From Microglena sp. YARC (taxonomy: Eukaryota > Chlorophyta > Chlorophyceae > Chlamydomonadales > Chlamydomonadaceae): a stretch of 64,000 nucleotides of DNA. Where the stretch lies: contig CM039462.1 in assembly GCA_022414725.1 (NCBI GenBank), positions 118,065,966 through 118,129,965 on the forward strand, given 5' to 3'. Positions 51,185 to 63,499 of the stretch are shown piece by piece. The translations under genes were made by a program, and so were the position numbers. Under the pieces are notes generated by a model. That model was not told the DNA's origin and ran no database searches. It was given only the letters and a program-made list of their open reading frames with translations. Position 1 is the first letter of the stretch, and each line of letters opens with the position of its first letter.

Positions 51185-52075
51185 TCTCCTTATCCCTCGC
51201 TTGCAGACGGTGAGCAGCCAGAGGGCTGATAGACCATGTAACCAATCAAAATCCAAATATTTGTCTCCCTCTCTCCATTTTTCTTTCCTTTTCTGTTTGT
51301 GATGTTTATAAGCCACCCAGACTCCTTCAAACTGCGGGCACATTTAGAGTCCAGTAGAGCACCATAAATAATGTAATCATCATCATCAAGCAGTCTCACC
51401 TGCCCACCCATGCCCACGCTCCTGTGTGCACAGGCTGACGATAGGGAAGGGGAATGATTCTTCATCACCTTCAGATGTCATCGTGTCACTGTCCTGGTGA
51501 CAGCGTCACTGTCCTGTTTTTAGCTTCACTGCCCTGTTTTCAGCGTCACTGCCCTGGTTACAGTTGGTACCTACCCAGGGTACCGTATTGTAGCTACAAG
51601 ATGGTAGATGTGTCCTGGGTTCAGTATTCAGTTTGTAGCTCCGTGTGAAGCCAGGCTGAGGGTTAATGCTTCTGTCCAGTCCGCTGGGTCACGGTGAGCT
51701 TTGAGTTGTTTGTGTTGGGTGGGGCCTTGTGTGAAGGTCTGGAGGTGTGAACAGAACCTGCTTCCAGTTGTGGAGGGGGCAGAGGAGACAGCAGGAGGAA
51801 ACTTTATGTTTGCCTGCACGCATGCGTGCTGCGATTTGCATGGCGCCAGCCGCTGGCGCTGAGCGTTGTTTGTAGGCCAGGCGACAGGCGACTAGGTAGC
51901 TGAATTTTGGAGCGGAACCCCCCGAGGTAGCTGAGTGATACCCGCTGAGTGTCGTACCGCAACGGCCAGCCAGCGGCGGAATGACTGCAGCGGCGGTACG
52001 ACCTCCACCCTTCCCCACTAAGTTCTCGCGAAGAATCGGCTCGCTCTCTTTCGCTAACTAGCGGACTCAGGAAAA
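50830..52075. other. Region between SMYD and RPL17 genes
   Basis: The genes on either side are divergent, so promoters of both may lie here. Visible: a 29-base C tract (51155-51183), a GTGAGCAGCC dispersed copy (about 51195-51260), tandem CACTGCCCTGGTTTCAGCGT-like words at 51480-51560, and a TC-rich stretch just before the RPL17 start. No TATA box could be assigned with confidence. Confidence 0.5.
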
Positions 52076-55000
52076 ATGGTCAAGTAAGTAAGCGGGAATA
52101 TGTCGTCGCCTACCGGATTCGTGCGATTGCGATTGACGTTGCTGCTGCTACCTAATCGTTGCGCAGGTACGCTAAGGAGCCCGAGAACCCCAGCAAGTGC
52201 TCTAAGGTACGCGGCGGCTTTTTCTCTATGCAGAAAAGTTCATGTTTGCGAAGCCAGCGGCAATGCGGCTGACCCAGGAATCGCCCTGGATCGCTGCCTC
52301 AAGCTAGCAGTGGTTGTTTCAGCCTCAGTAGCTTCATGTTCTGTCCAGCTGGAACGAACTTCATTGCCCGGATAATCTCGCGTTAGGCTAGCCTCGATGC
52401 CCTGCCCCAGCCCCAGCCTTCTATCACTGGTTTGTCCGGTCTGGCATTCACCCTGTCAGCTGTCGGCTGATTATACTTCCTTACCTCCCTGGCACTGCTT
52501 TCAAACACGAGCTGCTCCAGTTGTTGATAGATTTAAGAAGCGCCCAAGGTCTCTGAGTCTCTATCTCTAGTAGAATCTCAAGTGAAGTAGGGCATACAAG
52601 CAGTGAAGGGGCTGGGGCTTGGATAAGCATGTGAACATTGGGGGAGTATCAAGATAGGGATTTGTGGGTGGGGTGGGGGAGAGGAGGGGATGTAGGGAAA
52701 TGAGGGTGGGGGAGGGGGGGGAGGACAGGTGTGAGTTGCATGGCTCAGGTCGACTGAATAGAGTAGGGCTTACTTTGGAGGACTCGGACAGAAGTAGGCG
52801 TAGGCCCTCAAAGAAATTCTACAAACCCAGTGTCAGCGCAGTGATGCTTGATCTGAAGATCCCCACCACCACACACGCACACAGCCTGATTTGTGTTTCC
52901 AAGCCCAGTGTCAGCCTAGTCATGCATGACATGACCCCCCCACCCACACACACTCACACGCAGCCTGCTGTGTGCTTACCAAGCCCAGTGTTAGCCCAGT
53001 GAAGCATGAATATTCTCAACTCACTCCCCTTTCCCCTCCACTGTCCACCCCTCTGCAGGCACGGGGCTCTGACCTGCGAGTGCACTACAAGAGCACATGC
53101 AAGATAGCCATGGCCTCAACTCACACACCTCAACTCAACTCCCCTCGACCCAACTCAACCCAACATACCTTGACCCAACACATCCACCTCAACTCACCCT
53201 TGTCCAGCCATGGCCTGAACTCGCACACCTCAACTTAACTCGACTCCCCTTTTCCCAACCCAACCCAACATTCTCGACCCAACAAACCCCACCTCACCTC
53301 ACCCTTGTCCAGGCACGGGGTTCCGACCTGCGTGTGCATTACAAGAACACACGCGAGACAGCCATGGCTATTCGCGGAAAGACCCTGATCGCGGCCAAGC
53401 AGCACTTGGGAGCTGTCCTTGAGCGCAAGAGGTATGGTGTGTGTAAATGCTCATGTATTTATCTAGTGAAGGAATGTTATTTATGTGTGCGTTTACGCTT
53501 GTGCGTGTGTTAGTCTGCGCATGTGTGTGTGAGAGCATGAAGTATGCATGTTTGCCTGCATTTTGTCATTTTTTAATGTGGTGCTGTTTTAGATGTTTGC
53601 AGTAGGAAGGTGGGTGGGGCTTGAATAGGTATGGCTGGGCTGGACCGCAGCACAGTGCATACTTAGCTGTAGGGCTCTGCGTGAGGTCATGAGAACTTGT
53701 ACTGATTGCTTTGTACAATTATCAGGAATGTGCCCATGGATCTGTGTTTCGTATTTTCATATTCAATGTTTGGAATGCTGTGGGGGATGGCTTGAGGTAG
53801 GTATTATGAGTACCCACACTCCAACAAAACCTATACCATCCCATCCCCACACTATCCCTACTGTATGCAACCCATCCCACCCCACCCCACTGGATGCAAA
53901 TCAACCCTAACAAACCAAACCCACTTCACCCCATCCCACATCACTGTACGCAAACCAAACCCGCTGTACGCATTCCCCACCACACCCCCGCCATACTCAC
54001 CCCCACCCCTCCCCACCCCACAGTACGCATCCCCACACCACCCCCTCCCCACCCCCTTGCAGGTGCATCCCCTTCAGGCGCCACGTCACCCACTGTGGCC
54101 GCACTGGCCAGGCCAAGCAGGAGAACATGCCTAACGGCACTGGTCGCTGGCCTGTCAAGTCCGTCGAGTTCATCCTGAACTTGTTGAAGAACGCCGAGAG
54201 CAACGCCGAGGTGAGAACAGCAGCTTGAGTTGTTACTTGTGAAAATGTGGCGGTGAAGCAGGTTGCTGCCCTTTTTATCGCTCTTGAACTCCTTCTGCAA
54301 CAGGTGTCTCAATAGTCGAGGCCTTAATGGTCGTGGTGTTTGAGGAAGGGGATAGGAGGGGAGAAGGGGGGCAGGGTGGGTAGATGTATTGGTAATGGTA
54401 GGGGTGTATGAGAAGGGGGGGTGGATTCTTGTTGATATTGATGTCGTTTGGGGTTGGGGGGGGGGGGGGGGGGGGGGGCATTTGTAGTGGTAGGTGGTGT
54501 GTGTAGGATGGGCAGTTGATGTGTGTGTGGGGGGGTATCTAACTGAAGGGTTGCATGTTTTAATTGCGTGTTATTATTGTATGCTCCCATTGGCAAGTCC
54601 CTTGAATCTATTTGACTACCCCTGGACTGTTACATATATGTCTAACATCCGTACGTGACAGATTGATCCGCTGGTGCCAGGGTTGGACCTCAGAGTGTAC
54701 CCATACCCCTGGACTGTATCATTTATACATACATTACATACGTGCATGCTTGATTGATTGCTTGATCCCCTGGTGCCAGGGTTGGATATCAGAGCAAACC
54801 CGTACCCTGCACTGTAGCACTTAGTAACTCACCGTAACCTACATGCCTGCTCGATTGATCCGCTGGTACTAAGGTTGAATATCATATTGCTTACCCATAT
54901 CCCTGAGGCACCGCACAGCCTTAAACTGCCCTTTCCTCTCGTCATTCAGGTCAAGGGTTTGGACGTGGACAACCTGGTCGTCGAACAGATCCAGGTGAGT

Positions 55001-56775
55001 ACCTCTTGGTCGGGTGTATGTATGTATGAATAGGGAAGAGGACCCAAGATCAAGGACTTAAGGTAAACAGTTCCGTGACCACTGTTTCTTTGTTGGGGCT
55101 AGCAGCTTCCACCCAGCTTCATTGGCCAGGGACTGAGTCAAGCCTACAGATCACAGCTGCATTGGAATGCCTGTCGTGCCAGATTTCAGACACTCAATAG
55201 GTAGATTCAGTGTTTGGCCGAAGATTGGGTGAAAGGAGCTGCCTACAAGCTGCTACATCTAGCCCCCCAAAGGAAGTGTCCTTGACAGTACTAGACATGC
55301 AAGTAGATGGAGTGCTATACATAAAGTCGATTCGGACGGCATAGCACAACATACATATAATTTGTCTAGCAGGGTTGCAAGAAGACAACTATATAATCAA
55401 TTGTGTGTATAATCTATCTACCAAGGTTGAATGATCATGTATGTAATCTGTCTACTAAGGTTGTGAAGGATGAAATCGATAAATTTAAATCGTGTACATC
55501 ATCTGTCTACCTAAGGGAACTCTTACTGCCCATAATCAGGTGCGTGGCCTTCCAGACTTCTGGACCCTCCTCCTTGTTTAGTGCGTAGATGTATGCTGAA
55601 GCCTGTAGCATAGTTTACCTCCAGGGGTCAGCTTTTCCCCAGGCTTTGACGGACATCTACTTACGCGACGAGTAGGGGTGTGCAGATGTCTGGCAGGCCA
55701 CGTACCTGACCGTTGGTAATCATAGCGGTGGTAGCTCCCACGAGCTGCATCAGGCCATGTCCCCCCCCCCCCCCCCCACCCCCACACACACACACACACA
55801 CAAGCGTTCACACATGTACTTCTCCTTCTCACAGTGACCCTCCCCTGACACACACTCCCTCCATCCCTCTCTCCCTCCTCTCTCCACAGGTTAACAGGGC
55901 CATGAGGCAGCGTCGCCGCACCTACAGGGCTCACGGTCGCGTGAACCCTTACATGTCTTCTCCCTGCCACATTGAGCTCACTCTCGTCGAGAAGGACTCA
56001 GCTGTCAAGGCCGAGGCTGTAAGTAGATGGGACGGTGGGGTGGGTTGGTGAGTAGCTATCAAAGCCGAGGCTGTAAGTAGATGGGTCGGTGGGGTGGGTC
56101 TGTGGGTGGATGAGATAGGGAGCTGGATTGGTGGTTGACTGATACAGGTGGCTGGGGCTGTGTCCGTGGGTGGCTGAGACAACATGGGTTGGTGTAACGT
56201 TGGTGGGTGGGGAGGGGGGGGGGGATTAAGGAAGAAATGGGGAAATGTTTTATGTTGTGGCTGCAGCGTCAACCAACCAGGGTTGTTCAAAACGGTATGT
56301 TTTGTAAGCTCATGTTGGGGGTTCTGTTCCGGTAGTATCGTAGATTTTGGCTCATGAAACATATTATAAGAACAAATATGTCTTGAGAAAGGTAGATTTT
56401 GAAGTATTCTTGAACAAGCCTGCGCCCAACTCCGACTGATGCAAGTAGTTATCTACCCAGCTTTCCACTGTTATAAGCGATGATGGCGATGAACCATTGG
56501 GCCATCTGATCAGATGGCTTAAAACATGTAGTGATTCCGAGTAAGGGTTTACCCAGGGGTTCCCACTCGTGGGATTAAACCTAGTACTGATCAATATCCC
56601 CAGGTCAGGGGGATCAACGATCAGATGGCTCAATGGTTCAAACCATCGCTCATAACATCCACCAGCAACAACTGACACCTGTCTACATATATTTCCTCCG
56701 TAGGATGACAAGCCCCGCAAGCTGTCCAAGAAGTCTCTGGCCATCAAGCTCCGCAGCGGATCCAAGAGCGCTTAA
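52076..56775 (+). CDS. RPL17: 60S ribosomal protein uL22 (RPL17)
   Basis: Component of the large cytosolic ribosomal subunit, near the peptide exit tunnel. Exons: 52076-52083, 52167-52206, 53313-53431, 54063-54210, 54950-54994, 55890-56018, 56704-56775. They sum to 561 bases (186 codons plus TAA), with consistent phases and GT/AG borders throughout. The tiny first exon (ATGGTCAA) completes its Lys codon in exon 2, giving [13 protein letters not shown]. Family signatures follow in order: [67 protein letters not shown] and the basic end [10 protein letters not shown]. The length matches animal and plant homologues. The gene is on the opposite strand to its neighbours. Confidence 0.97.
53059..53116 (+). 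pseudogene. Decoy copy of RPL17 exon 3 start
   Basis: CTGCAG followed by about 58 bases copying the start of exon 3 ([19 protein letters not shown]) 254 bases before the real exon. Near 53210 a GCCATGGCC and CTCAACTC text shared by both also recurs, showing the duplicated unit is longer than the exon part. Substitutions R to C and E to K suggest relaxed constraint. The copy lacks the rest of the exon and a donor. Confidence 0.9.
54440..54480 (+). repeat. G tract in RPL17 intron 4
   Basis: Uninterrupted G run at about 54457-54478, in a wider G-rich segment (54330-54540) not far after the donor at 54211. Confidence 0.9.
55757..55800 (+). repeat. C tract and CA run before RPL17 exon 6
   Basis: A C tract followed by ACACAC lies about 100 bases upstream of the acceptor at 55888-55889; together with CTCCCTCCT text it forms a long pyrimidine-rich stretch. 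Confidence 0.85.
56019..56105 (+). repeat. Duplicated RPL17 exon 6 end and donor
   Basis: Exon 6 ends GCCGAGGCT followed by GTAAGTAGATGGG. About 55 bases later the same text, TATCAAAGCCGAGGCTGTAAGTAGATGGG, occurs again with one small change, giving two perfect GTAAGT donors 54 bases apart. Using the second would add 54 bases (18 codons), but TGA or TAG codons in the added stretch make it a poor coding extension. Confidence 0.88.
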
Positions 56776-56779
56776 TTTG

Positions 56780-57671
56780 ATGTTATCTTGTTAACATGGA
56801 TGTTGCAGTCTGTGCTTAATTTGGTGTTGTCTAGTTAACATGGATGTAGTCTGTAAGCTACTTCAGGTCTCGATATTGTGTGATCCAAGGTTGGGGGACT
56901 CAAAAATCTTCATCGTGATAAGCAGCAGGTTTTTAAATCTGTGTCAGCGAAGCACCGGCTCCTGAAAATCTGCGTCACGTTACGCGCAGCGTGTGAAACG
57001 CATGTCCTGCATGTCGCTTCTCCGGGAGCGCCTCAATGACCATCCATTCTCCCCTTAATTAACGGAGATTGAATTGCAAGCACGTTTACACAGCCCCAAG
57101 TGCGCCCAACTACTGACGTCGTGATGCGTTACCAAAATGTTACTCCAAGGAACAAAATATAATTTGTAGCGATTAAGCTAGATTTGTTACCAATGGTCTG
57201 GTGAGGATCAGCCTCTGCCAGAAAGCCGACAGAGCAATCATCCAAATAAATATGTCTTCCGGACTTCCAGGCAGCTCAACTTGGTAACTACGTATGTTGT
57301 TACAGTCCAGGGCTAGCCGAATAAACTGAGGTGACTTGCCCAACCATATGTGATACGTGTATTACATATAAATATTGGGCAATCAAAAAAGTTTAACTGA
57401 ATGCTCGTGTCATCAAATAATAGCTGTTGTACACTACATTGTGAATGAAACTCCTCTAATTAATCGAACAATGTTGTCTGCATGCTCATGAAGTTAAAAA
57501 CTTGAACTTGGTTACCAGTACATAGCTCCTGCCAGCAATATGGCTGCTCGCCGTCTTCGAAAGTAAACCATTATTACCAGTAAAATGGAAACGCGAACAA
57601 ATCACTTTGTCCTTCGCCCCCCCCCCATTTGTTCTCCTCCTATAATTATATACCGTATAGGATATAATAAT

Positions 57672-57716
<45 letters not shown>

Positions 57717-58900
57717 ACCTAGTATCTTCTTACATTCATGGATGAACAGAGGAAGCTTCTCTCGACCTTCAACTTCTGGATTGCACATCAGGCTATGTGG
57801 AGGAATCAGTTTGCTCTCAGATTAGGAAATCAGGTTCTGATACTTTCTTCTCGAATTCAGCAAGGCTTCGTCAGTACATTCAAAGACCACATGGTTTTCA
57901 TCTTGAACTGTTCCATAAGACCATAATCACTTAGGTGACACACTTGATTCTTCCAAGGAACAATCGGACGTTTCCATCCATCAGTTTCCACTTCCAGGTA
58001 GTGGGATGAAGTTCTAAACCATATACGCACGCATGCATACTACGCACCACCTTGTGAGGTAGGTCTAGGATGAGATAATTGGGCATCTCAGTTTTCGCAA
58101 TCATATCCCATAAGGAGGACATCCAAGTCTGGTACACAGCAGTACAGCACTCTTCCTTCCTTGTGATCCCGAGCTTTTATCTCATGAAGTCAAATGCGAA
58201 TTATCTTACATCATCATCTGAACGAAACTTCTCTAGACAATGTGGATGAAGACCAATTCAGTTCAACTATTAAAGGCTTCTCACAGTGTGACAGCGAGCA
58301 GCCAAATTGCTTGCTGGAGCTGCGTGACCAAGTTCAAGTTCAAAGCTTTGCTGTTCTAAGATTTACCAACGGAACCAGATGAATCCACCATAGAAAAACA
58401 CATGGTATTCATTCATAAATAAAACGACCAACACTCTCACACTAACTCAAAACTGTTCCACAAAGGATCCGGGGGTGAGGTACACTAAACCTACTCCCAG
58501 AGTATAGTCTACATGACTATGATCTACAGCCCTGGGAAAACAAGACAAGAGCAGCAGCTTGTGTATGCCTGTCCACTTCCTTTTCAATTCTCACGCCAAA
58601 TCCACATTTCAAGTTTGTTTTGTTCATACAATAATTTTACGGAAGAGACCCCCTTGCATAACCCAGGGATCCTGAGGATAGATATACATGACAATGTAAT
58701 GCTGACAAGTGACAACTAGATCCAATACCGTAGCTGGATTTGTTGACAATTGTATCCTATATATGTGTGTAGGTGTATATGTATGTTTCAGTCCAGAGGG
58801 TAGCCAATTAGGCTGAAGGACTTTCCCAGGTGGTTGTTTGTGTATGTATGTGTGCCTATACGAAAGATAGTCCACAGGCGGCCAACTCGGCTGAAAAGAC
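56780..58900. other. Region between RPL17 and VIPP1
   Basis: The genes converge here, so this should hold both 3' ends. No gene is recognised. There are an AT run at 57676-57712, a reverse GTGAGCAGCC-family copy at about 57495-57560, a forward one at about 58285-58345, and members of the short family with AGTCCAGGG...TAGCCAAATAGGCTGAAGGGACTTG (57303-57345, 58793-58832, 58870-58905). Confidence 0.55.
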
Positions 58901-58904
58901 TTGC

Positions 58905-59125
58905 AACTAGATACTCTCACAATCCCCGCACTCGCACACACAGGTCCTATAGTTACAACTAGCTGGATGTCGGCAGGTGTAATATAGTGAACCGATTTGG
59001 CTGAATCAGATGTCTCAATAGCCAAATTGGTTCACTATGTTGCACCAGCATAAACAGGGCGGCGCCTTCAGCCCAAGGGACTTGTGGCTACGCTCACAAT
59101 CCCTTCACTCACACACGCAGCTCCT
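58905..59125 (-). pseudogene. Copies of the VIPP1 3' end
   Basis: Two copies of the last part of the VIPP1 coding sequence (GAGCTACGTGTGCGAGTGAAGGGATTGTGAGCGTA) lie past its stop, at about 59085-59120 and, shorter, 58912-58950. Dispersed AGTCCAGGG elements are interleaved. Confidence 0.75.
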
Positions 59126-59241
59126 CTTGTTCGAACCTGTGTGTGTGTGTTGTCATAGTCCAGGGCTAGGCCAAATAGGCTAAAGGGACTAGTTCCAAAC
59201 TACAGGGCGGCTCTATCAGCCCAAGGGACTTGTGGTTACGC

Positions 59242-62200
59242 TCACAATCCCTTCACTCGCACACGTAGCTCCTCCAATTCCATATCAAACGCATCTTTCA
59301 TGGGGCGACCTGCTGGTTCTGCTAGCAGAGGCGTGGGGGTAGACGGAGATGACACACTGCCCTTTGCCATGCCAGCCTTCAAGGCCGCTAGCTCATCTTC
59401 TACAGAGCTTCCTTCCAGCAAAGCAAACTTGGTCTCTATCTTGTCATTCCCAACCAGCAGGGCGGTGCTCTCAGCCTCGGCCTCCATTGTCATGACCTGT
59501 AGCGGTTGGTATTGTTGGTAGTTGGTGGTTGGTGGTTGTTGGTGGTGGTTGGCAGTGGTGGATTTTGGTCGTTGGTGGTGGTTGGTGCTTTCAGCCTCAG
59601 CCTCCATTGACATAACCTGCCGTGGTTGGTAGTGTTGGTTGTTGGTGGTGGTTGGTGCTCTCAGCTGCAGCCTCTATTAACATAACCCGCAGTGGTTGTT
59701 GGTTGGTGGTTGGAGGTTAGTTGTTGGTTGTTGTTGGTAGTTGGTGGTTGTGGTTGGTGCTTTCAGCCTCAGCCTCAATTGTCATTACCTGCGGGCCGCA
59801 CAGAGGGATACGTGGGTGGGGCATGTGCGATATTTCAAACAGGAGGCTAGAGGGGGAGTGTAGAAAAACGGACTTCATGTAACGATTTCTCCCCTATCTG
59901 ACACTGCATTTCCTCTTCCCCTTCATACCGGGAGCATGTGTGATATGCCCCTCTACTGAATTGAATTTAATTTAATTGTGTTGTATTGTGTTGTATTGTG
60001 TTGTATTGTGTTGTATTGTGTTGTATTGTATTGTATTATTAATTGTATTGTATTGTATTGTATTTTTAATTGTATTGTATTGTATTGTATTGTATTGGGT
60101 TGTATTGTATAGTATTGTATTGTATTGTATTGTATTGTATTATATAGTATAGTATTGCACTGTATTGTATAGTATTGTATTGTTTATAACTTTGTCATAT
60201 ATGGCTTTATCTTATTACAAATATTCACAGATTCAAATCCTGTCATCCCGATATTTAAAATACATGGTACCCCTCCCTCCCCCCTTCCCTTCCCTTTCTT
60301 TTAACAAGCAAAACTGTTTGTTTAAGTACTCCCACTACCAGTTTAGCAACAACAAAAATGTATATAAATTCTCTTCCATCTTCTCGAATGCAACAACGGG
60401 GATGGGTTTAATTATACTCTTTCTTTTCTTTTCTTTTCTAAAAACAGTCAGACCAAGTGGGAAGTGTTGAGGGAACCAGACATCACCTGAATCTGCTTGA
60501 TTTTGGGTTGGATTTTTTGTTTGTTTGTCAAGGGAAAAAAATCAAGATGACATACCCGCTTTTCCATCTTGTCAAATGCAACAACAGGGTTGAGAGTGCT
60601 GAGGGAACCAATCATCTCCTGAATCTGCTTGGTGGTCTTTTTTGGCGGAGCCCCCTCTTCAAGGGGGCAGGAGTCCCCATGTTTCCCCATATGTCTGTCC
60701 GTCCGACCATCCGACCGACCGACCATTCGTCTGACCGTGATGTAGCCTGACACATCAGCCAACGGTCTCGTAACTAACTCGCTTTAGTTGCCACTTGCAC
60801 CTGTCGCTCTGTCGCGATCACTCTCTGCCATATTTTAGCGAAACAGGTGACACTGCATAGAACTTGTTCTTTTTCTTTTTTAACAAAAAGCAAGACGACC
60901 CACCCGTTCTTTCATCTTGTCGAATGTAACAACGGGGTAGCCGGGTTGGAAGTGTTTAGGCAACCAATCATCTCCTGAATCTGCTTGGTGACCTTTTTCT
61001 TTAACAAAAATCAAGATGACTCACCCGCTCTTCCATCTTGTCGAATGCAACAACAGGGTTGGAAGTGTTGAGGGAACCAATCATCTCCTGAATCTGCTTG
61101 GTGGTCTTGGCGCTTGCCGCACGAGCCTTCAATGTGTCCTTCTTCGACCTAGCCTCAGCAAACTTGTTCTCAAGGACCCTGTAAATCATACAATCCAGTA
61201 GTTAGTATTTCAGCCTTAATTTTGATACGGAGATGGTTATTCAGGGCCCTGTACATCATGCAATCCATTGAATTGTACTTCCAGCTTCATTGTAACTCTG
61301 AATTGGTTCTCAAGCCCCCCACCCCCCCACCCCACACACATCACACTACCACCACCACACAAAAAAAACTCTCAACTTGTATTTGCCAATAGTTGGTCAA
61401 CTGCCTTGTTCTGGAACTACAGTTGCTGCAAGGCCTCCCCCCCCCCCCCACACACACACACTCCATCACCAACAACCACCCAGGGCTTTTTATTTCTGCT
61501 ACATACAGCGATCGCTAGTTTTTACCCCGTTTTTGTGAAATTATCGCTTTACACATGTAAAAAAAGGTTTTTCTCGTTTGCCCTAAATGGCCCTTAAAAG
61601 CTATTAAAGGCTATAAAAGCTATCAAAAACACTTTGCGCTGTCCCTGGAGGAAGACTCAAACCATAAAGCTAGAAAACAGCTACTTTCACTTTTGAAAAA
61701 AAGCCCTGCAACCACCACTTGCCTTGCTCTGCAAATCCAGTAACTGCAAGGGCCCCACCACCACCACCACCACCACCACCACCACACACATAATCTCACC
61801 TCGCATTTCCCAATAGTTGGTCAACAGCCTTGTTCTGCAACTCCAGTTGCTGCTGCAGCCCTGATGCCTGCTCCTGGAAAGCCTTTCTGCGGGTCAGAGC
61901 TTCCTTGGCCAGCTCATCCTCGCCCTTGCGTACAGCAAGCTCTGCCCTACGCAGCCACTCGTCAGCTGTCTTCTGCGCCAGCTTGTACTTCACCTCTATT
62001 TGTTTCTGGGAGCCCATGACCTGAAATGGTAGACATGTGAGAAAGCAGGGGGTCGGACACAGGTATTTGATTTGTTTTGGTGGAGCCTCCTCTTCAAGAG
62101 GGCGGGAGCCCCCAGTGTTACCCTGTTGTCCGTCCGACCGACTGACCGAAAAATTGAAGCCTGACACGTCAGCCAACGGCCTCGTAACTAACTCGCTTCC

Positions 62201-63493
62201 ATTGCCACCTGTTGATCCGTCGCGAACACTCTTCGCCATTTTTTAGCGCCACATGCGACGCTGCATACAACTTGTTGATTTCTGATACATGAGGGATGCC
62301 GACAACAATGCTGATGTATGTACAATCCAATCCAGGGAATACCCAATAAGTTATACTACAGGGACTTGCGCAACCTCAAGTATTCAAGACAATTCTAGAC
62401 TACCAGGAGGGGCTACAATAAGAAGCCCTTTAATATTTATCCTGGGTGGCTGTGCATAACCGGTAATAAACAACATTCTAGCAGGAAAAGGTGGAATATA
62501 AGGGTTATATCTCTCTATGGGCTTATATCATTGCATAGTCTAAAACAATGATAGAAATGTTTACAGCTTCAACTAAGAGTATTAAAAATAGTATGTACCA
62601 TACAAGAAGCTACTGTGCACATCCACTGTTTTGAATTACATTTTGAAAATTGAATGTTTCCAAAAAAACAAATTCAAAATTATAATAAGATCTGGTCCCG
62701 AATGATGTGATACTGTAGACGCAGGTATCTGTGGTTTGACGAGGGATGCGAACTTGCGTGCTGATGTGTCAAGGTAGTATACTGGCCCCATGCAACCTGA
62801 TTTGATAGGCACAGGTATCTGTGGTTTGATGAGGGATGCGAACATGCGTGCTGATGTGTCAAGGAAGTATACTGGCCCCATACAACCTGATTTGATAGGC
62901 ACAGGTATCTGGTACCCGGTGAGGGGAGCTAACAATAGTGCTGATGTGTCAAGGAAGTACATTGGCCACCATACAAGCAAGGATTGCATCACGATATATG
63001 TAGTGGTGGCGTTTCACACTGTTGTTTTTCGTGCGACGCGTCGCAGATTGACCGACTCGGTGCCCTACAATCCCTGTGGCGCGCAGAGCACAGAGCCTGG
63101 GGGATTCAGGGGGGGGGATTTCTGACTAGTTTAGCCAGACCCATGCGTCGCCATGCGGTGACGGAATGGCGAGGTGTTGTCGGAAGTAAAACAACTGATG
63201 TTACAAGATGTTTAGATATGGGGTGGGATGGTCGTCACCACCTGCTCCCTGTAGGCATCCTAAAGGCTAGACAAAGTAAATTCCAAAAGCTAAAGCTATG
63301 TTCTTAACAAGGTCGTATTTCTACACAAATATGCAAGCATTCCTATATAGTTAAAACAGGACAAAACCCAGTCAAAACTATAAATAATCCAAGTATCTTA
63401 CCTGAGCAGATGCTTGGCGCATCTTGATGAGATCGCCGTTCATGTCATTGAGAACTGTGTCCAGCAGTTTTTCCGGGTCCTCGGCTTGGTAGA
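59242..63493 (-). CDS. VIPP1: VIPP1/IM30 (PspA family) plastid membrane protein, 5' end missing
   Basis: ESCRT-III-related, coiled-coil protein that polymerises on membranes and maintains thylakoids; in algae it is imported into the plastid. Exons on the minus strand: 63493-63402, 62020-61800, 61178-61025, 59496-59242 (TGA). Phases agree; 240 codons are seen. The first exon matches the family text (AEDPEKLLDTVLNDMNGDLIKMRQASAQ region, here read in part), then the long charged helices with RRAELAVRKGEDELAKEAL and QASGLQQQLELQ. The third carries the plastid/cyanobacterial KKDTLKARAASAKT signature and AFDKMEERV. The last has EAEAES and an acidic, alanine-rich end with GSVEDELAALK-like text. The short amphipathic start and transit peptide lie upstream of 63493, beyond what I could identify. 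Three dispersed elements lie in its introns. Confidence 0.93.
59500..59800 (-). pseudogene. Three decoy copies of the last VIPP1 exon start
   Basis: The acceptor edge and first 30 bases of the exon at 59496 (VMTMEAEAEST) recur at about 59590-59620 (VMSMEAEAEST), 59660-59690 (VMLIEAAAEST) and 59757-59795 (VMTIEAEAES). They are separated by GTTGGTGGTTG repeats, which are CCAAC-rich on the transcript. Confidence 0.9.
59960..60185 (+). repeat. ATTGT pentamer repeat
   Basis: Starts as 10-base TTGTATTGTG units and becomes TTGTA pentamers with a few interruptions. It lies in the last VIPP1 intron. Confidence 0.95.
60370..60995 (-). pseudogene. Extra copies of the VIPP1 KTTKQIQEMIGSL exon end
   Basis: The end of the exon 61178-61025 recurs at about 60900-60995, 60545-60645 and, split, 60375-60505. 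The 60545 copy is open and reads TTKQIQEMIGSLSTLNPVVAFDKMEKR. The others carry small insertions or changes. A 215-base dispersed element has inserted beside the middle copy (60646-60868). Confidence 0.88.
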
Positions 63494-63499
63494 CTGTGA

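Noticed and set aside
51689..52018. 109-codon minus-strand frame as the SMYD first exon
   Set aside because: It has no SMYD-like residues and no donor in the phase required by the exon at 49561; may be 5' untranslated or chance.
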